NCBI GenBank assembly: GCA_934746515.1 | Contig: CAKVFH010000016.1 | Span: forward strand, 1 to 23,182 | DNA length: 23,182 nt | Direction: 5' to 3' | Source of the DNA: an uncultured Clostridia bacterium | Lineage (GTDB): Bacteria > Bacillota > Clostridia > Christensenellales > UBA1242 | Part shown: positions 7,400 through 13,651 of the stretch, in pieces | How positions within the stretch are numbered: the first letter of the stretch is position 1 | Layout of the letters: each line of letters begins with the position of its first letter | Notes under the pieces: generated by a model | Databases searched by the model: none | Told to the model about the DNA's origin: nothing | What the model saw: the letters and a program-made list of their open reading frames with translations, nothing else | Position numbers and translations under genes: made by a program

Positions 7400-8407
7400 T
7401 TATAGTTTTTTGATGATTTTATGAAGAAGTTGTGGGTATTTTATAAGTTCGCCGGTCCCAATCATATTTGAATTTGGACTGTTTACAAGATCGATTTTGA
7501 ATGATGTGTTTTTCTGGAAAAATTTATCAAGACCAATCATTGATGATGCTTCGCCAAAGAAATGAATTCCTGTTTCGGTTATGTCTGCGATAACTTGTGG
7601 GTCGCTGTCCTTTATTACAGAATTGATTATAGTTGCGATTTTGCCATAATAGTGTTCAATGATAGGGTATAGTTCAGATGATGTTATGGTTATGCTTTCT
7701 TTTGTGTTGGTTGTGTAATTAAATCCGTCAACATCAATTGATGCATAATAATTTTCAATTAGAGAGCAAACTTCAATTTTTATTTGTTCGGCTTGTTCAT
7801 TGCTGATAATGATTTTGTAGGTTTCATTTATATATTTAATGATAGCAGAGTTGATGATAGCGCCACCAATTGAAATGCTGTATGCACTAATGATATTGTA
7901 GTTTGAAATTATTGCAATGTCGGTTATGTTTCCGCCTATGTCAACAATCATGTTTGCTTTTTCACTTTGAATGTCTATTCCTGTGCCAATTGCTAAACAG
8001 AAAACCTCGGGAACGAGATATACATCAGCGATGCCGGCTTTGTAGCAAGTTAGCTCCAAAGTTTTCTTTTCTTCAGGTGAAAGACCAACTGGTGTGCAAA
8101 CAATTGCTTTGATATTTTGTCCAAAGGATTTGTTTGGGAACACCTTTTTAATGAAACTGCGGAGCATTAAAAGTGCAAGGTCTTCATATTGAATAACTCC
8201 ATTTGTGATAGGTGAATAAACCATAATGTTTTGTGGGAGTCTGTCTCTGATTTTTTTTGCGTTTTCGCCAACGGCATAAACTTCTTTGTTTTTTGGATTG
8301 GTTGGCATGGCAATCAAGCTTGCTTCTTTTAAAACTAAACCATTGCCGGCTTTAAAAATAGAAGTGTTAGTTGATCCCATTTTTAAACCGATGAATTGTG
8401 TTGACAT
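7400..8407 (-). CDS. MreB-like actin homologue, divergent ATP site
   Basis: This 335-aa protein matches MreB/Mbl in length and in several blocks: GLKMGSTNTSIFKAGNGLVL (7-26) for phosphate loop 1, VPEVFCLAIGTGI (132-144), MIVDIGGNITDIAIIS (153-168) for phosphate loop 2, and SISIGGAIINSAI (177-189). MreB polymerises under the membrane to guide wall synthesis. Divergences: the DLGT aspartate of loop 1 is Lys (LKMGS), the third Gly of DIGGGT is Asn, and the late adenosine-contact GGGA motif reads GEAS. It could be a specialised paralogue with altered nucleotide use. The start at 8407 is preceded by GAGG with 8-base spacing; earlier ATGs lack an SD. No mreC/mreD lies nearby. Confidence 0.75.
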   Translation of the reverse strand: MSTQFIGLKMGSTNTSIFKAGNGLVLKEASLIAMPTNPKNKEVYAVGENAKKIRDRLPQNIMVYSPITNGVIQYEDLALLMLRSFIKKVFPNKSFGQNIKAIVCTPVGLSPEEKKTLELTCYKAGIADVYLVPEVFCLAIGTGIDIQSEKANMIVDIGGNITDIAIISNYNIISAYSISIGGAIINSAIIKYINETYKIIISNEQAEQIKIEVCSLIENYYASIDVDGFNYTTNTKESITITSSELYPIIEHYYGKIATIINSVIKDSDPQVIADITETGIHFFGEASSMIGLDKFFQKNTSFKIDLVNSPNSNMIGTGELIKYPQLLHKIIKKL

Positions 8408-8425
8408 AATCATTACCTCAATTTT

Positions 8426-8454
8426 ATTATATAACATTTTTTTGTTTAAAACAA
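8426..8454 (-). promoter_or_regulatory. Promoter for the MreB-like gene
   Basis: On the minus strand: TTGTTT (8449-8454), 17-base spacer, TATAAT (8426-8431). A 7-1-7 palindrome (TTTGTTT/AAACAAA, 8441-8455) overlaps the -35 box, which could be a binding site or chance in AT-rich DNA. Confidence 0.6.
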
Positions 8455-8509
8455 ACATTTCTTGAAATTATTTTTCTCTTGCAGTTTAGAGATATTTTAT
8501 TTATAAGTT

Positions 8510-8550
8510 AAAAAACGCAAATCTGTGACAAAAATATTAAAAATCAATAA
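8510..8550. repeat. A-rich repeat, copy 1 (before the SpoIVFB-like gene)
   Basis: A run AAAAAACGCAAAT followed by CAAAAATATTAAAAATCAATAAA (given here in overlapping parts: CAAAAATATT, AAAAATCAATAAA). A close relative lies at 18641-18681 before the second lipoprotein, and a partial one inside polA (20331-20368). Function unknown. Confidence 0.4.
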
Positions 8551-8628
8551 ATTTGTATTGATTTGCTTGAAAAACTTGTTCTTATGGCTGTTTTTAATTT
8601 TTTGACCAATAAAAACATATATTTTAAT

Positions 8629-9465
8629 ATGAAAAAGATAACATTATGGTTCAAGAGATTTTTTTCATTTGTTAAGGTTGATTATTCGTTTTTATGCTTG
8701 ATGGTTTTAGCTTTTTTGCTTGAAAGCGTGAAGATGTATTTTTACTATGTTGTGTTTATAATTTTACATGAGCTAATGCATTTGTTTGTAGCAAAAAAAT
8801 TAGGTTATTTTCCAAAGAAATTGAAACTAACTGTGTTTGGTGCATCACTTGAAGGTTTTGATGATTTTTTGATTTGGGATGAAATTAAAATTGTTCTTGC
8901 GGGACCTATGCTTAATTTGTTTGTTGTTGTGGGTTGTTATTTGTCTTTTTGGTTTTATCCGGAAAGTTTTGAATTTTTGGCTGATATTTTGGCTGTAAAT
9001 AAAGCGATACTTTTGTTTAATATCTTGCCGATTTTTCCGCTTGATGCAGGAAGGCTTTTGCTCTGTTTATTTTCTGTAAAAAAGGGAAGGCGCGAAGCAC
9101 TTAAAATTATGAAACATATTTCGCTTGCTTTGGTTTGTGTTATGTTTTGTATTTCTATTTTTTCATTTGCGTTTGTGTTTGATTTTACACTTGGATTTGT
9201 ATCTCTCAATCTTTGTATTTTGCTTTTTGAATCAAGCAAAGGAACATCGTTTAAAAGAGAAGTGGTGCTGCATAAAAAGTTGGAGCGACTTGGCAAGGGA
9301 ATTGAACAAAAAGTTATTTTTATTCGCGTAGGATACTCAAAAAAATTTTTGCTTAAATTTATTGATGGTGAACATTATTTTAAGTTTGTTTTTGTTGATG
9401 AAAAATTTAGCAAGCTGAGTGAAATTGATGAATATGAATTGCTGAAATCTTTGGGCTTTATATAA
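8629..9465 (+). CDS. spoIVFB: SpoIVFB-like M50 intramembrane metalloprotease
   Basis: Site-2-type zinc protease of the membrane; SpoIVFB releases pro-sigma-K during sporulation in Bacillus and Clostridia. Seen: several membrane helices, the zinc motif HELMH (47-51) in the second, and NILPIFPLDAGR (131-142), the N-x2-P-x4-D ligand motif of M50. Length (278 aa) fits. The substrate is inferred from synteny only: spoIVFB directly upstream of rplU-prp-rpmA as in Bacillus subtilis. spoIVFA, the usual upstream partner, is missing; the MreB-like gene reads the other way. The start is uncertain: ATG 8629 has no SD, and in-frame TTG 8563 and ATG 8584 are alternatives. An A-rich repeat lies at 8510-8550. 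Confidence 0.75.
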   Translation: MKKITLWFKRFFSFVKVDYSFLCLMVLAFLLESVKMYFYYVVFIILHELMHLFVAKKLGYFPKKLKLTVFGASLEGFDDFLIWDEIKIVLAGPMLNLFVVVGCYLSFWFYPESFEFLADILAVNKAILLFNILPIFPLDAGRLLLCLFSVKKGRREALKIMKHISLALVCVMFCISIFSFAFVFDFTLGFVSLNLCILLFESSKGTSFKREVVLHKKLERLGKGIEQKVIFIRVGYSKKFLLKFIDGEHYFKFVFVDEKFSKLSEIDEYELLKSLGFI

Positions 9466-9486
9466 TATATAAATAAAATAAAATGC

Positions 9487-9515
9487 TTGACAAAATAGGC
9501 GATTGATGATATTAT
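9487..9515 (+). promoter_or_regulatory. Promoter of rplU-prp-rpmA
   Basis: TTGACA (9487-9492), 17-base spacer, TATTAT (9510-9515). It gives the ribosomal protein genes their own transcription start near 9522, after the SpoIVFB-like gene. Confidence 0.75.
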
Positions 9516-9525
9516 ACTCTCGTGC

Positions 9526-9573
9526 CACTTACAAAAGGTTTTTTAAGACAATTTTTATTGCACCTTCGTAGTG
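9526..9573 (+). promoter_or_regulatory. Structured rplU leader, probable L21 leader element
   Basis: The leader between the promoter and rplU can fold into one nested hairpin: CAC/GTG (9526-9528 with 9571-9573), TAC/GTA (9530-9532 with 9568-9570), AAGGT/ACCTT (9535-9539 with 9562-9566), and a small inner CAAT/ATTG hairpin. Firmicutes commonly carry an autoregulatory L21 leader here, and position fits. I have not matched it to the covariance model, so identity is inferred. Confidence 0.5.
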
Positions 9574-9597
9574 AGACTGGAGAGAGGAGGAAATATT

Positions 9598-9900
9598 ATG
9601 TACGCTATTGTTGAAGTTGGTGGAAAACAATATAAAGTTGAACCAAACACTTACTTTAAAACAGAAAAAATTGACGCTCATGTTGGTGACAAAGTTGGAC
9701 TTCCATGTTTGCTTGTTGCTGATGGTGATAAAGTTTCAATTGCTTCTGGAGACAAAAAGGCTAAAGCCGTATGCGAAGTTCTTGAATTCGGCAAAGAATC
9801 AAAAGTTGTTGTTTACAAATACAAAGCTAAAAAGAATGTTCGTAAAAAACAAGGTCATCGTCAACCATACACAAAATTGAAAGTTGTTTCAATTGGTTAA
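9598..9900 (+). CDS. rplU: 50S ribosomal protein L21
   Basis: Component of the large ribosomal subunit that binds 23S rRNA. The 100-aa protein starts MYAIVEVGGKQYKVEP, the L21 signature, and ends in the basic KKNVRKKQGHRQPYTKLKV block. The start is ATG 9598 behind GGAGG; an in-frame GTG at 9571 is in the folded leader and is not used. First gene of rplU-prp-rpmA, with prp starting 14 bases after its stop. Confidence 0.97.
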   Translation: MYAIVEVGGKQYKVEPNTYFKTEKIDAHVGDKVGLPCLLVADGDKVSIASGDKKAKAVCEVLEFGKESKVVVYKYKAKKNVRKKQGHRQPYTKLKVVSIG

Positions 9901-9914
9901 TTGTAGGTGACAAA

Positions 9915-10250
9915 ATGACAAAAGTAGTTATTTTGAGAAAGAACAATAAAATTTTCGAAGTTGAGTGTGATGGTCACACAAATTACGGAGAAAAAGGTGA
10001 AGATATAGTTTGTGCGTCACTTTCAAGCATTGTTCAAACTGCAGTTCTTGGACTATTGATGGTTGCTGAACTTGAAGTTGACATGAAAAGAGATGATGAC
10101 AAAGGCTATTTGAGATTCACATTACCAGAAAAATTATCTGAAAAACAAGAAATTCAGGCTGGTGCGATTTTGGATACCATGCTTTGTGGAATTTCTGATT
10201 TATATGAAAGTTTTTCTGACTTTATAGAATTGGAGGTTAAAAACTTATGA
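9915..10250 (+). CDS. prp: Ribosomal-processing cysteine protease Prp
   Basis: Prp (YsxB family) removes the N-terminal extension of L27 in Firmicutes and related phyla. The 111-aa protein has the catalytic pair H21 and C33 in GHTNYGEKGEDIVCASLSS (20-38), at family positions. It sits between rplU and rpmA as is typical, starts behind AGGTGA, and its TGA overlaps the rpmA ATG (ATGA), so the two are translationally coupled. Its substrate is encoded next door (see L27). Confidence 0.93.
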   Translation: MTKVVILRKNNKIFEVECDGHTNYGEKGEDIVCASLSSIVQTAVLGLLMVAELEVDMKRDDDKGYLRFTLPEKLSEKQEIQAGAILDTMLCGISDLYESFSDFIELEVKNL

Positions 10251-10534
10251 CAATGTTTATGAATATCCAGTTATTTGCTCACCACAAAGGTGGTGGTTCT
10301 GTTAAAAACGGCCGTGATTCAAATGCGCAAAGATTAGGCGTTAAAAAATATTCAGGCGAAACAGTTAAAGGTGGAAATATTATCGTTCGTCAAAGAGGAA
10401 CAAATGTTCACCCAGGTGAAAATGTTGGTATCGGCGATGATGACACACTTTATGCAAAAATTGATGGTGTTGTTAAATTTGAAAAATTTGGCAAAGACAA
10501 GAAAAGAGTTTCTGTTGTTGCTAATGAAAAATAG
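10247..10534 (+). CDS. rpmA: 50S ribosomal protein L27 with cleavable N-terminal extension
   Basis: L27 reaches the peptidyl-transferase centre with its N-terminus. The 95-aa precursor starts MTMFMNIQLFAHHKGGGS. The residues up to LF form the extension removed by Prp, leaving A-H-H-K-G-G-G as mature N-terminus; the LQLF/A-type site is conserved in Firmicutes. The core (GRDSNAQRLGVKKYSGE, RQRGTNVHPGENVGIG) is standard. The first of three in-frame ATGs (10247, 10253, 10259) has a GGAGG at 10-base spacing and is preferred. A terminator follows immediately. Confidence 0.96.
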   Translation: MTMFMNIQLFAHHKGGGSVKNGRDSNAQRLGVKKYSGETVKGGNIIVRQRGTNVHPGENVGIGDDDTLYAKIDGVVKFEKFGKDKKRVSVVANEK

Positions 10535-10536
10535 TT

Positions 10537-10563
10537 AAAAGAGCTTTTTGAAGCTCTTTTTTT
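10537..10563 (+). terminator. Terminator of rplU-prp-rpmA
   Basis: Ten-base stem AAAAGAGCTT / AAGCTCTTTT with a TTTG loop and a seven-T tract. It separates the ribosomal operon from the leader promoter 14 bases downstream. Confidence 0.92.
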
Positions 10564-10576
10564 GTGCCTTTTTGGC

Positions 10577-10604
10577 TTGACAAAAATCATTATTGGAATA
10601 TAAT
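10577..10604 (+). promoter_or_regulatory. Strong promoter of the M20 deacetylase leader
   Basis: TTGACA (10577-10582), 16-base spacer, TATAAT (10599-10604), both consensus. The start of transcription should be near 10611, giving an untranslated leader of roughly 475 bases before the M20 gene at 11088. Confidence 0.85.
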
Positions 10605-10628
10605 GAAACTATAAAGGAAAACAAAGTT

Positions 10629-10673
10629 ATGAAAAATTTAGTTATTTTGTGGCATCGCGATAGAAGAATTTAA
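10629..10673 (+). CDS. Leader peptide 1 (14 aa, MKNLVILWHRDRRI)
   Basis: Short ORF ATG 10629 to TAA 10671-10673, preceded by AAGGAAAA (about 10614-10621) and placed some 18 bases after the likely transcription start. It contains Trp-His-Arg-Asp-Arg-Arg (codons TGG CAT CGC GAT AGA AGA). Its stop codon directly abuts the first hairpin arm (10674). A second peptide with the same plan lies at 10924. The position, SD, Arg-rich end and flanking switchable hairpins suggest an attenuator leader peptide. No known family recognised; translation not proven. Confidence 0.6.
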   Translation: MKNLVILWHRDRRI

Positions 10674-10732
10674 CATTCACGGAACAAAAATATATGTTTT
10701 GTGAATGATTTTTTGCGTCACAAAACATATTT
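10674..10732 (+). promoter_or_regulatory. Attenuator copy 1: mutually exclusive hairpins
   Basis: Two exclusive pairings are visible. In the first, CATTCAC (10674-10680) pairs with GTGAATG (10701-10707), with AAAA/TTTT inside; six T follow at 10709-10714. In the second, ATATGTTTTGTGA (10692-10704) pairs perfectly over 13 bases with TCACAAAACATAT (10718-10730). The last segment can also pair over 10 bases with ATATGTTTTG (10757-10766) in the terminator that follows. This is the segment logic of an attenuator. The Trp-His-Arg codons (10649-10661) can also pair partly with 10713-10722. Confidence 0.65.
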
Positions 10733-10747
10733 CGAATAACTAAAAAC

Positions 10748-10791
10748 AAACTCGTTATATGTTTTGAAAACATTTAGCGAGTTTTTATTTT
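10748..10791 (+). terminator. Leader terminator T1
   Basis: Stem 10748-10764 with 10768-10784, 16 pairs with one mismatch and a 3-base loop, then TTTTTATTTT (10782-10791). Its 5' arm contains ATATGTTTTG, which competes for pairing with 10721-10730, so T1 is conditional. Confidence 0.85.
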
Positions 10792-10796
10792 GTAGG

Positions 10797-10829
10797 CTCG
10801 TTAGGTGGGAAACTAGCGAGTTTTATTTT
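10797..10829 (+). terminator. Leader terminator T2
   Basis: Stem CTCGTTAG (10797-10804) with CTAGCGAG (10813-10820), an 8-base loop, and TTTTATTTT. Arms and tail resemble T1 and T3. Confidence 0.75.
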
Positions 10830-10830
10830 G

Positions 10831-10865
10831 AACTCGTTGGGTTAAAACTGACGAGTTTTTATTTT
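10831..10865 (+). terminator. Leader terminator T3
   Basis: Stem AACTCGT (10831-10837) with ACGAGTT (10851-10857), extendable inward by three pairs, then TTTTTATTTT. It is the third hairpin in a row with CTCGTT in the 5' arm. Confidence 0.72.
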
Positions 10866-10923
10866 ATGAAAATACTTGATTTGTTTTTCTTAATAAATCC
10901 AAATTTATATGGGGAGAAAGAGT

Positions 10924-10959
10924 ATGAAAATTTTATTTGCAACATGGCATAGACGATAA
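10924..10959 (+). CDS. Leader peptide 2 (11 aa, MKILFATWHRR)
   Basis: Short ORF ATG 10924 to TAA 10957-10959 behind a strong SD (GGGGAG, 10911-10916). It aligns with leader peptide 1 as MKxLxxxWHR(x)R. The Arg after His is AGA here and CGC in copy 1, so the residue is kept although the codon changed. The next hairpin begins 4 bases after the stop (10964), the same arrangement as copy 1. Translation is not proven. Confidence 0.6.
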   Translation: MKILFATWHRR

Positions 10960-10963
10960 TTAG

Positions 10964-11081
10964 CACTTGCAAAATTCTGTGTTTTGTGAGTGTCATTTTA
11001 GCATGCCACAAAACATATTTTTTAGAGTATTTTTATCGGCTCGTTGTATGTTTTGGGTGATTTTAAACGGGCCATAAGGAG
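10964..11081 (+). promoter_or_regulatory. Attenuator copy 2: hairpins ending at the M20 ribosome-binding site
   Basis: Same order as copy 1. CACTTGCAAAA (10964-10974) pairs with TTTTGTGAGTG (10982-10992) over 11 pairs including two G-U. Alternatively TGTGTTTTGTG (10978-10988) pairs with CACAAAACATA (11007-11017), which can instead pair with TATGTTTTG (11047-11055). The last hairpin, GGCTCGTT (11038-11045) with AACGGGCC (11066-11073), has no T-tract but ends 2 bases before AAGGAG (11076-11081), the SD of the M20 gene. Copy 2 may thus act on translation initiation, whereas copy 1 acts on transcription. Confidence 0.6.
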
Positions 11082-11087
11082 AATATT

Positions 11088-12194
11088 ATGAACAGTATAG
11101 ATTATTTAAAAAAGCTAATTTCTATTAAAAGTTATGATACAGATGAAAATAAAGAAATTATTGATTACTTAAAAGGTGAATTTTCAAAGCAAGTAGAAGA
11201 GATTATTGAGATAAAAAATGACAATAATGAGAAAAGCAACTTGCTTGTTGGAGTGAATACAAAACTAAAAAATATTGACGATGCAATTGTGCTTTCAGGG
11301 CACATTGACACTGTTGTTGCTGATGAGAAAAATTATAAAACAAACCCTTATATTGCTTCAGAGATTGGTGGGAAAATTTATGGGCTAGGAAGCATTGATA
11401 TGAAAAGCTTTTTCGCAAATATTTTGGGCAATATTGAAAACTTGAAAAAAATCAAGAAACCAGTTGTGATTGCAATCACTGGTGATGAAGAAACTAATTT
11501 TGAAGGTGTGAAAAAGGTTACTCAAAAAATGAATGAACTAAACATTAAACCGATGTTTTCAATAATAGGAGAGCCGACAAACTCTGAAATTTGTTCGGCT
11601 AGCAAAAGTTGTTGTCTTTATTCAATTCAGGTGTTTGGTAAGAGCTGTCACAGTTCAATGCCGTTTAATGGTGTGAATGCAAATTATATTTTGGCAAATC
11701 TGGTGCTTGAAATTGAAAAGCTATGCTACAAATTTAAAGATACAACTGCGACTTGCAATTTGATTTCAGGCGGAGAAAAAGACAATATCATTTCTGGCAG
11801 TGCGAAGATGTATTTTGATATTAGAACGCTCGCAGTTTCAAATATTCAAAAGATTTTAAAATGTATTGATAAGAAAATAGCGATGCTTAAAAAGAAATAT
11901 CCAGGGGCAGTTATAAATGTGAAAAATGAGCTTGAAATTTTGCCACTAGAAAACAAACAACCAAAGTTAATAAAAGAGCTTTGCGACAAGTTTGGTTTTT
12001 GTGAAACAACATTTACTGGTGGCTGTGAAGCGGGTTATTTTCAGAAACTCGGCGGAGATGCAATTGTGTTTGGTGTTGGAAATTTGAATCTTGCGCACAA
12101 GCCAAATGAGTATGCTAAAATTTCAGAGTTTGAGGCCTATAACAAAAAGTTAGAAGACATTATTTGTTATGTGATTTCAAAGAAAAATAGATAA
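11088..12194 (+). CDS. M20 family deacetylase, ArgE/DapE type
   Basis: Cytoplasmic di-zinc hydrolase. The best fit by eye is acetylornithine deacetylase (ArgE), which makes ornithine for arginine synthesis; succinyl-diaminopimelate desuccinylase and M20 peptidases are alternatives. Seen in 368 aa: zinc ligands H72 (with D74, LSGHIDTV), D104 in YGLGSIDMK, E134-E135 in GDEET, E162 in IIGEPT, H337 in LNLAHKPNEY; the dimerisation-domain motif GKSCHSSMPFNGVNA (184-198) resembles ArgE. Start ATG 11088 with AAGGAG at 6 bases. It stands alone, behind a 475-base leader with two Arg-containing leader peptides, consistent with arginine-linked control. No terminator is obvious after it. Confidence 0.8.
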   Translation: MNSIDYLKKLISIKSYDTDENKEIIDYLKGEFSKQVEEIIEIKNDNNEKSNLLVGVNTKLKNIDDAIVLSGHIDTVVADEKNYKTNPYIASEIGGKIYGLGSIDMKSFFANILGNIENLKKIKKPVVIAITGDEETNFEGVKKVTQKMNELNIKPMFSIIGEPTNSEICSASKSCCLYSIQVFGKSCHSSMPFNGVNANYILANLVLEIEKLCYKFKDTTATCNLISGGEKDNIISGSAKMYFDIRTLAVSNIQKILKCIDKKIAMLKKKYPGAVINVKNELEILPLENKQPKLIKELCDKFGFCETTFTGGCEAGYFQKLGGDAIVFGVGNLNLAHKPNEYAKISEFEAYNKKLEDIICYVISKKNR

Positions 12195-12266
12195 ATTATT
12201 TTAAAATATTTCAAATTTGTTTGTTAAATTATTTATTTAGTGTTATCCTATAATCGAGAGGTAATT

Positions 12267-12659
12267 ATGAATAGAATTGTTAATATTTTAAATCAATCAA
12301 AGATTTTCTTTTTTGCAACAACAGAAGGAAATCAACCAAGAGTAAGACCATATAATGCTTCGGTTGAGTTTGAAGATAAGGTTTACTTTTATACAAATAA
12401 TCACACACATGCATTTCGTCAAATTGCAGACAATCCATTTGTTGAACTTTGCGCAATGATTAGCGAAGACAGATGGCTTCGTGTAAGCGGAAAGGTTGTT
12501 TACGACTATAGACCAGAAGTTAAACAAGCAATGATTGACGCTCATCCAGAATTAAAAACTATGTATTCTGCCGATGATAAAATCTTTGAAGTATTTTATT
12601 TGTCAAATATGTCTGCAACAATCCATTCAAATCACATGGAACCAGAAGTTATCTGCTAA
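12267..12659 (+). CDS. PPOX/NimA-like flavin-fold protein
   Basis: A 130-aa split-barrel protein of the pyridoxamine-5'-phosphate-oxidase-like superfamily, close to the NimC/NimA group: NILNQSKIFFFATTEGNQPRV near the start, then RPYNASVEF, YFYTNNHTHAFRQIADNPFVELC and WLRVSGKVV. Such proteins bind FMN or F420-type cofactors or haem and often reduce small molecules; the exact substrate is unknown. The start at 12267 is chosen over GTG 12240 because GAGAGG lies 5 bases upstream and a TATAAT (12249-12254) overlaps the longer reading. It ends at a shared bidirectional terminator. Confidence 0.82.
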   Translation: MNRIVNILNQSKIFFFATTEGNQPRVRPYNASVEFEDKVYFYTNNHTHAFRQIADNPFVELCAMISEDRWLRVSGKVVYDYRPEVKQAMIDAHPELKTMYSADDKIFEVFYLSNMSATIHSNHMEPEVIC

Positions 12660-12707
12660 TCAGTTGTATGTCTTTTGTGCAGAAAAACTAATTTTTTAAT
12701 TATGAAT

Positions 12708-12743
12708 AAAAAGAAACCTTACCGAAAAGTAAAGTTTCTTTTT
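12708..12743. terminator. Bidirectional terminator between convergent genes
   Basis: Stem AAAAAGAAAC (12708-12717) with GTTTCTTTTT (12734-12743), one mismatch, then TTAC/GTAA, and a 6-base loop. It serves the NimA-like gene on the plus strand and the OGG-type glycosylase gene on the minus strand. Confidence 0.85.
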
Positions 12744-12782
12744 GTTTGCTGAAATTTTATAAAAGCGGGTGATAGCTGTTTG

Positions 12783-13616
12783 CTAAATTTTTGGATTGTT
12801 GCGTTCATAATAAAACAAATATTGTTGTGCAATTCCTGAGTATTCGCCGAATTCTTTTTCAAAGTATTCTTGAATTTGTGGGCGAGTTCTTTTAACAGTT
12901 GAGAAGTGGTTGTAATAAACTTGTTCGAGCCAAGTGTCGACTGGGAACTTTTCAGTTCTTCCAAAACCAAAGAGTAGAATACAACTTGCAACTTTTGGGC
13001 CAACACCTTTTAAATCTATCAAGAATTTGTAAATTTCGTCTGTTGAAAGATTTTTAACTTCATTTAGATTCACATCTTTTAGTGAAATTGAAAGCTCTTT
13101 TAAAAAACTTGCTCTATAGCCGGCGCCCAAACTGTTATAAAATTCAATGGGTTGATTATAAAGTTCATCAATGGTTGGGAATGCTTTGAAATCGTCGCAG
13201 GTTTTGCTAATTTCGCAAAGCCTTGAAATGATTTGCATAATTCTTTTTATGTTATTGTTTTGTGAGATTGTAAATGAAAAAATCATTTCAAGTGGGTCGG
13301 CTTTTAAAATTCTGATTCCATAGCCATAATCAATCATTGGTGAAAGAATTTTGTTTGTTTTAAGTTTGTTTTTGATGATGTTATAGTCGGTGTTGAGATC
13401 AAAATAATTGATGAAATACTCTGGATTTTTTGATATAATTTCATAACAATCATTCTTCTCAATAATTGTTGCCTTGTTATCTTTTGATATTACGAAATAA
13501 TTTTCATTTTCGTCTTTGCCAAATCTGAAAACTTGACCACATTCCAAGATATGTTTTGGATTAAATTGGCTTTTATCTAACACTTTTATTGTGTTTCCGT
13601 TTACTGTATAAATCAT
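12783..13616 (-). CDS. ogg: 8-oxoguanine DNA glycosylase/AP lyase, OGG1 type
   Basis: Base-excision repair enzyme removing 8-oxoguanine and cutting the backbone by a Schiff-base mechanism. The 277-aa protein has the OGG N-terminal domain (ECGQVFRF, 25-32), SQNNNIKRI (118-126), and the helix-hairpin-helix-GPD motif LKGVGPKVASCILLFGFG (202-219) with catalytic K208, followed by the catalytic Asp D227 in FPVDTW. No C-terminal iron-sulfur motif is present, as expected for OGG. A promoter places transcription start at the ATG itself and no SD is visible, so the mRNA may be leaderless. It diverges from the zincin gene at 13703. Confidence 0.9.
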   Translation of the reverse strand: MIYTVNGNTIKVLDKSQFNPKHILECGQVFRFGKDENENYFVISKDNKATIIEKNDCYEIISKNPEYFINYFDLNTDYNIIKNKLKTNKILSPMIDYGYGIRILKADPLEMIFSFTISQNNNIKRIMQIISRLCEISKTCDDFKAFPTIDELYNQPIEFYNSLGAGYRASFLKELSISLKDVNLNEVKNLSTDEIYKFLIDLKGVGPKVASCILLFGFGRTEKFPVDTWLEQVYYNHFSTVKRTRPQIQEYFEKEFGEYSGIAQQYLFYYERNNPKI

Positions 13617-13622
13617 GACTTA

Positions 13623-13651
13623 ATTATACATAACTTTTTGCACAATGGCAA
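13623..13651 (-). promoter_or_regulatory. Promoter of ogg, possible leaderless start
   Basis: On the minus strand: TTGCCA (13646-13651), 17-base spacer, TATAAT (13623-13628). Only 6 bases separate the -10 box from the ATG at 13616. Confidence 0.65.

Noticed and set aside
10796..10830. Similarity of TTAGGTGGGAAA to a T-box motif
   Set aside because: The T-box core (GGGTGGNACCGCG) is not matched beyond AGGTGG. There is no stem I with a specifier loop, and the bases form a plain terminator loop.
10764..10952. A 62-codon ORF across the leader region
   Set aside because: It runs through the terminators T1-T3, has no SD, and its composition reflects the repeated hairpins. The two short ORFs with SDs explain the region better.
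12719..13006. A 95-codon minus-strand ORF within ogg
   Set aside because: It overlaps the conserved catalytic part of ogg in another frame and crosses the bidirectional terminator.
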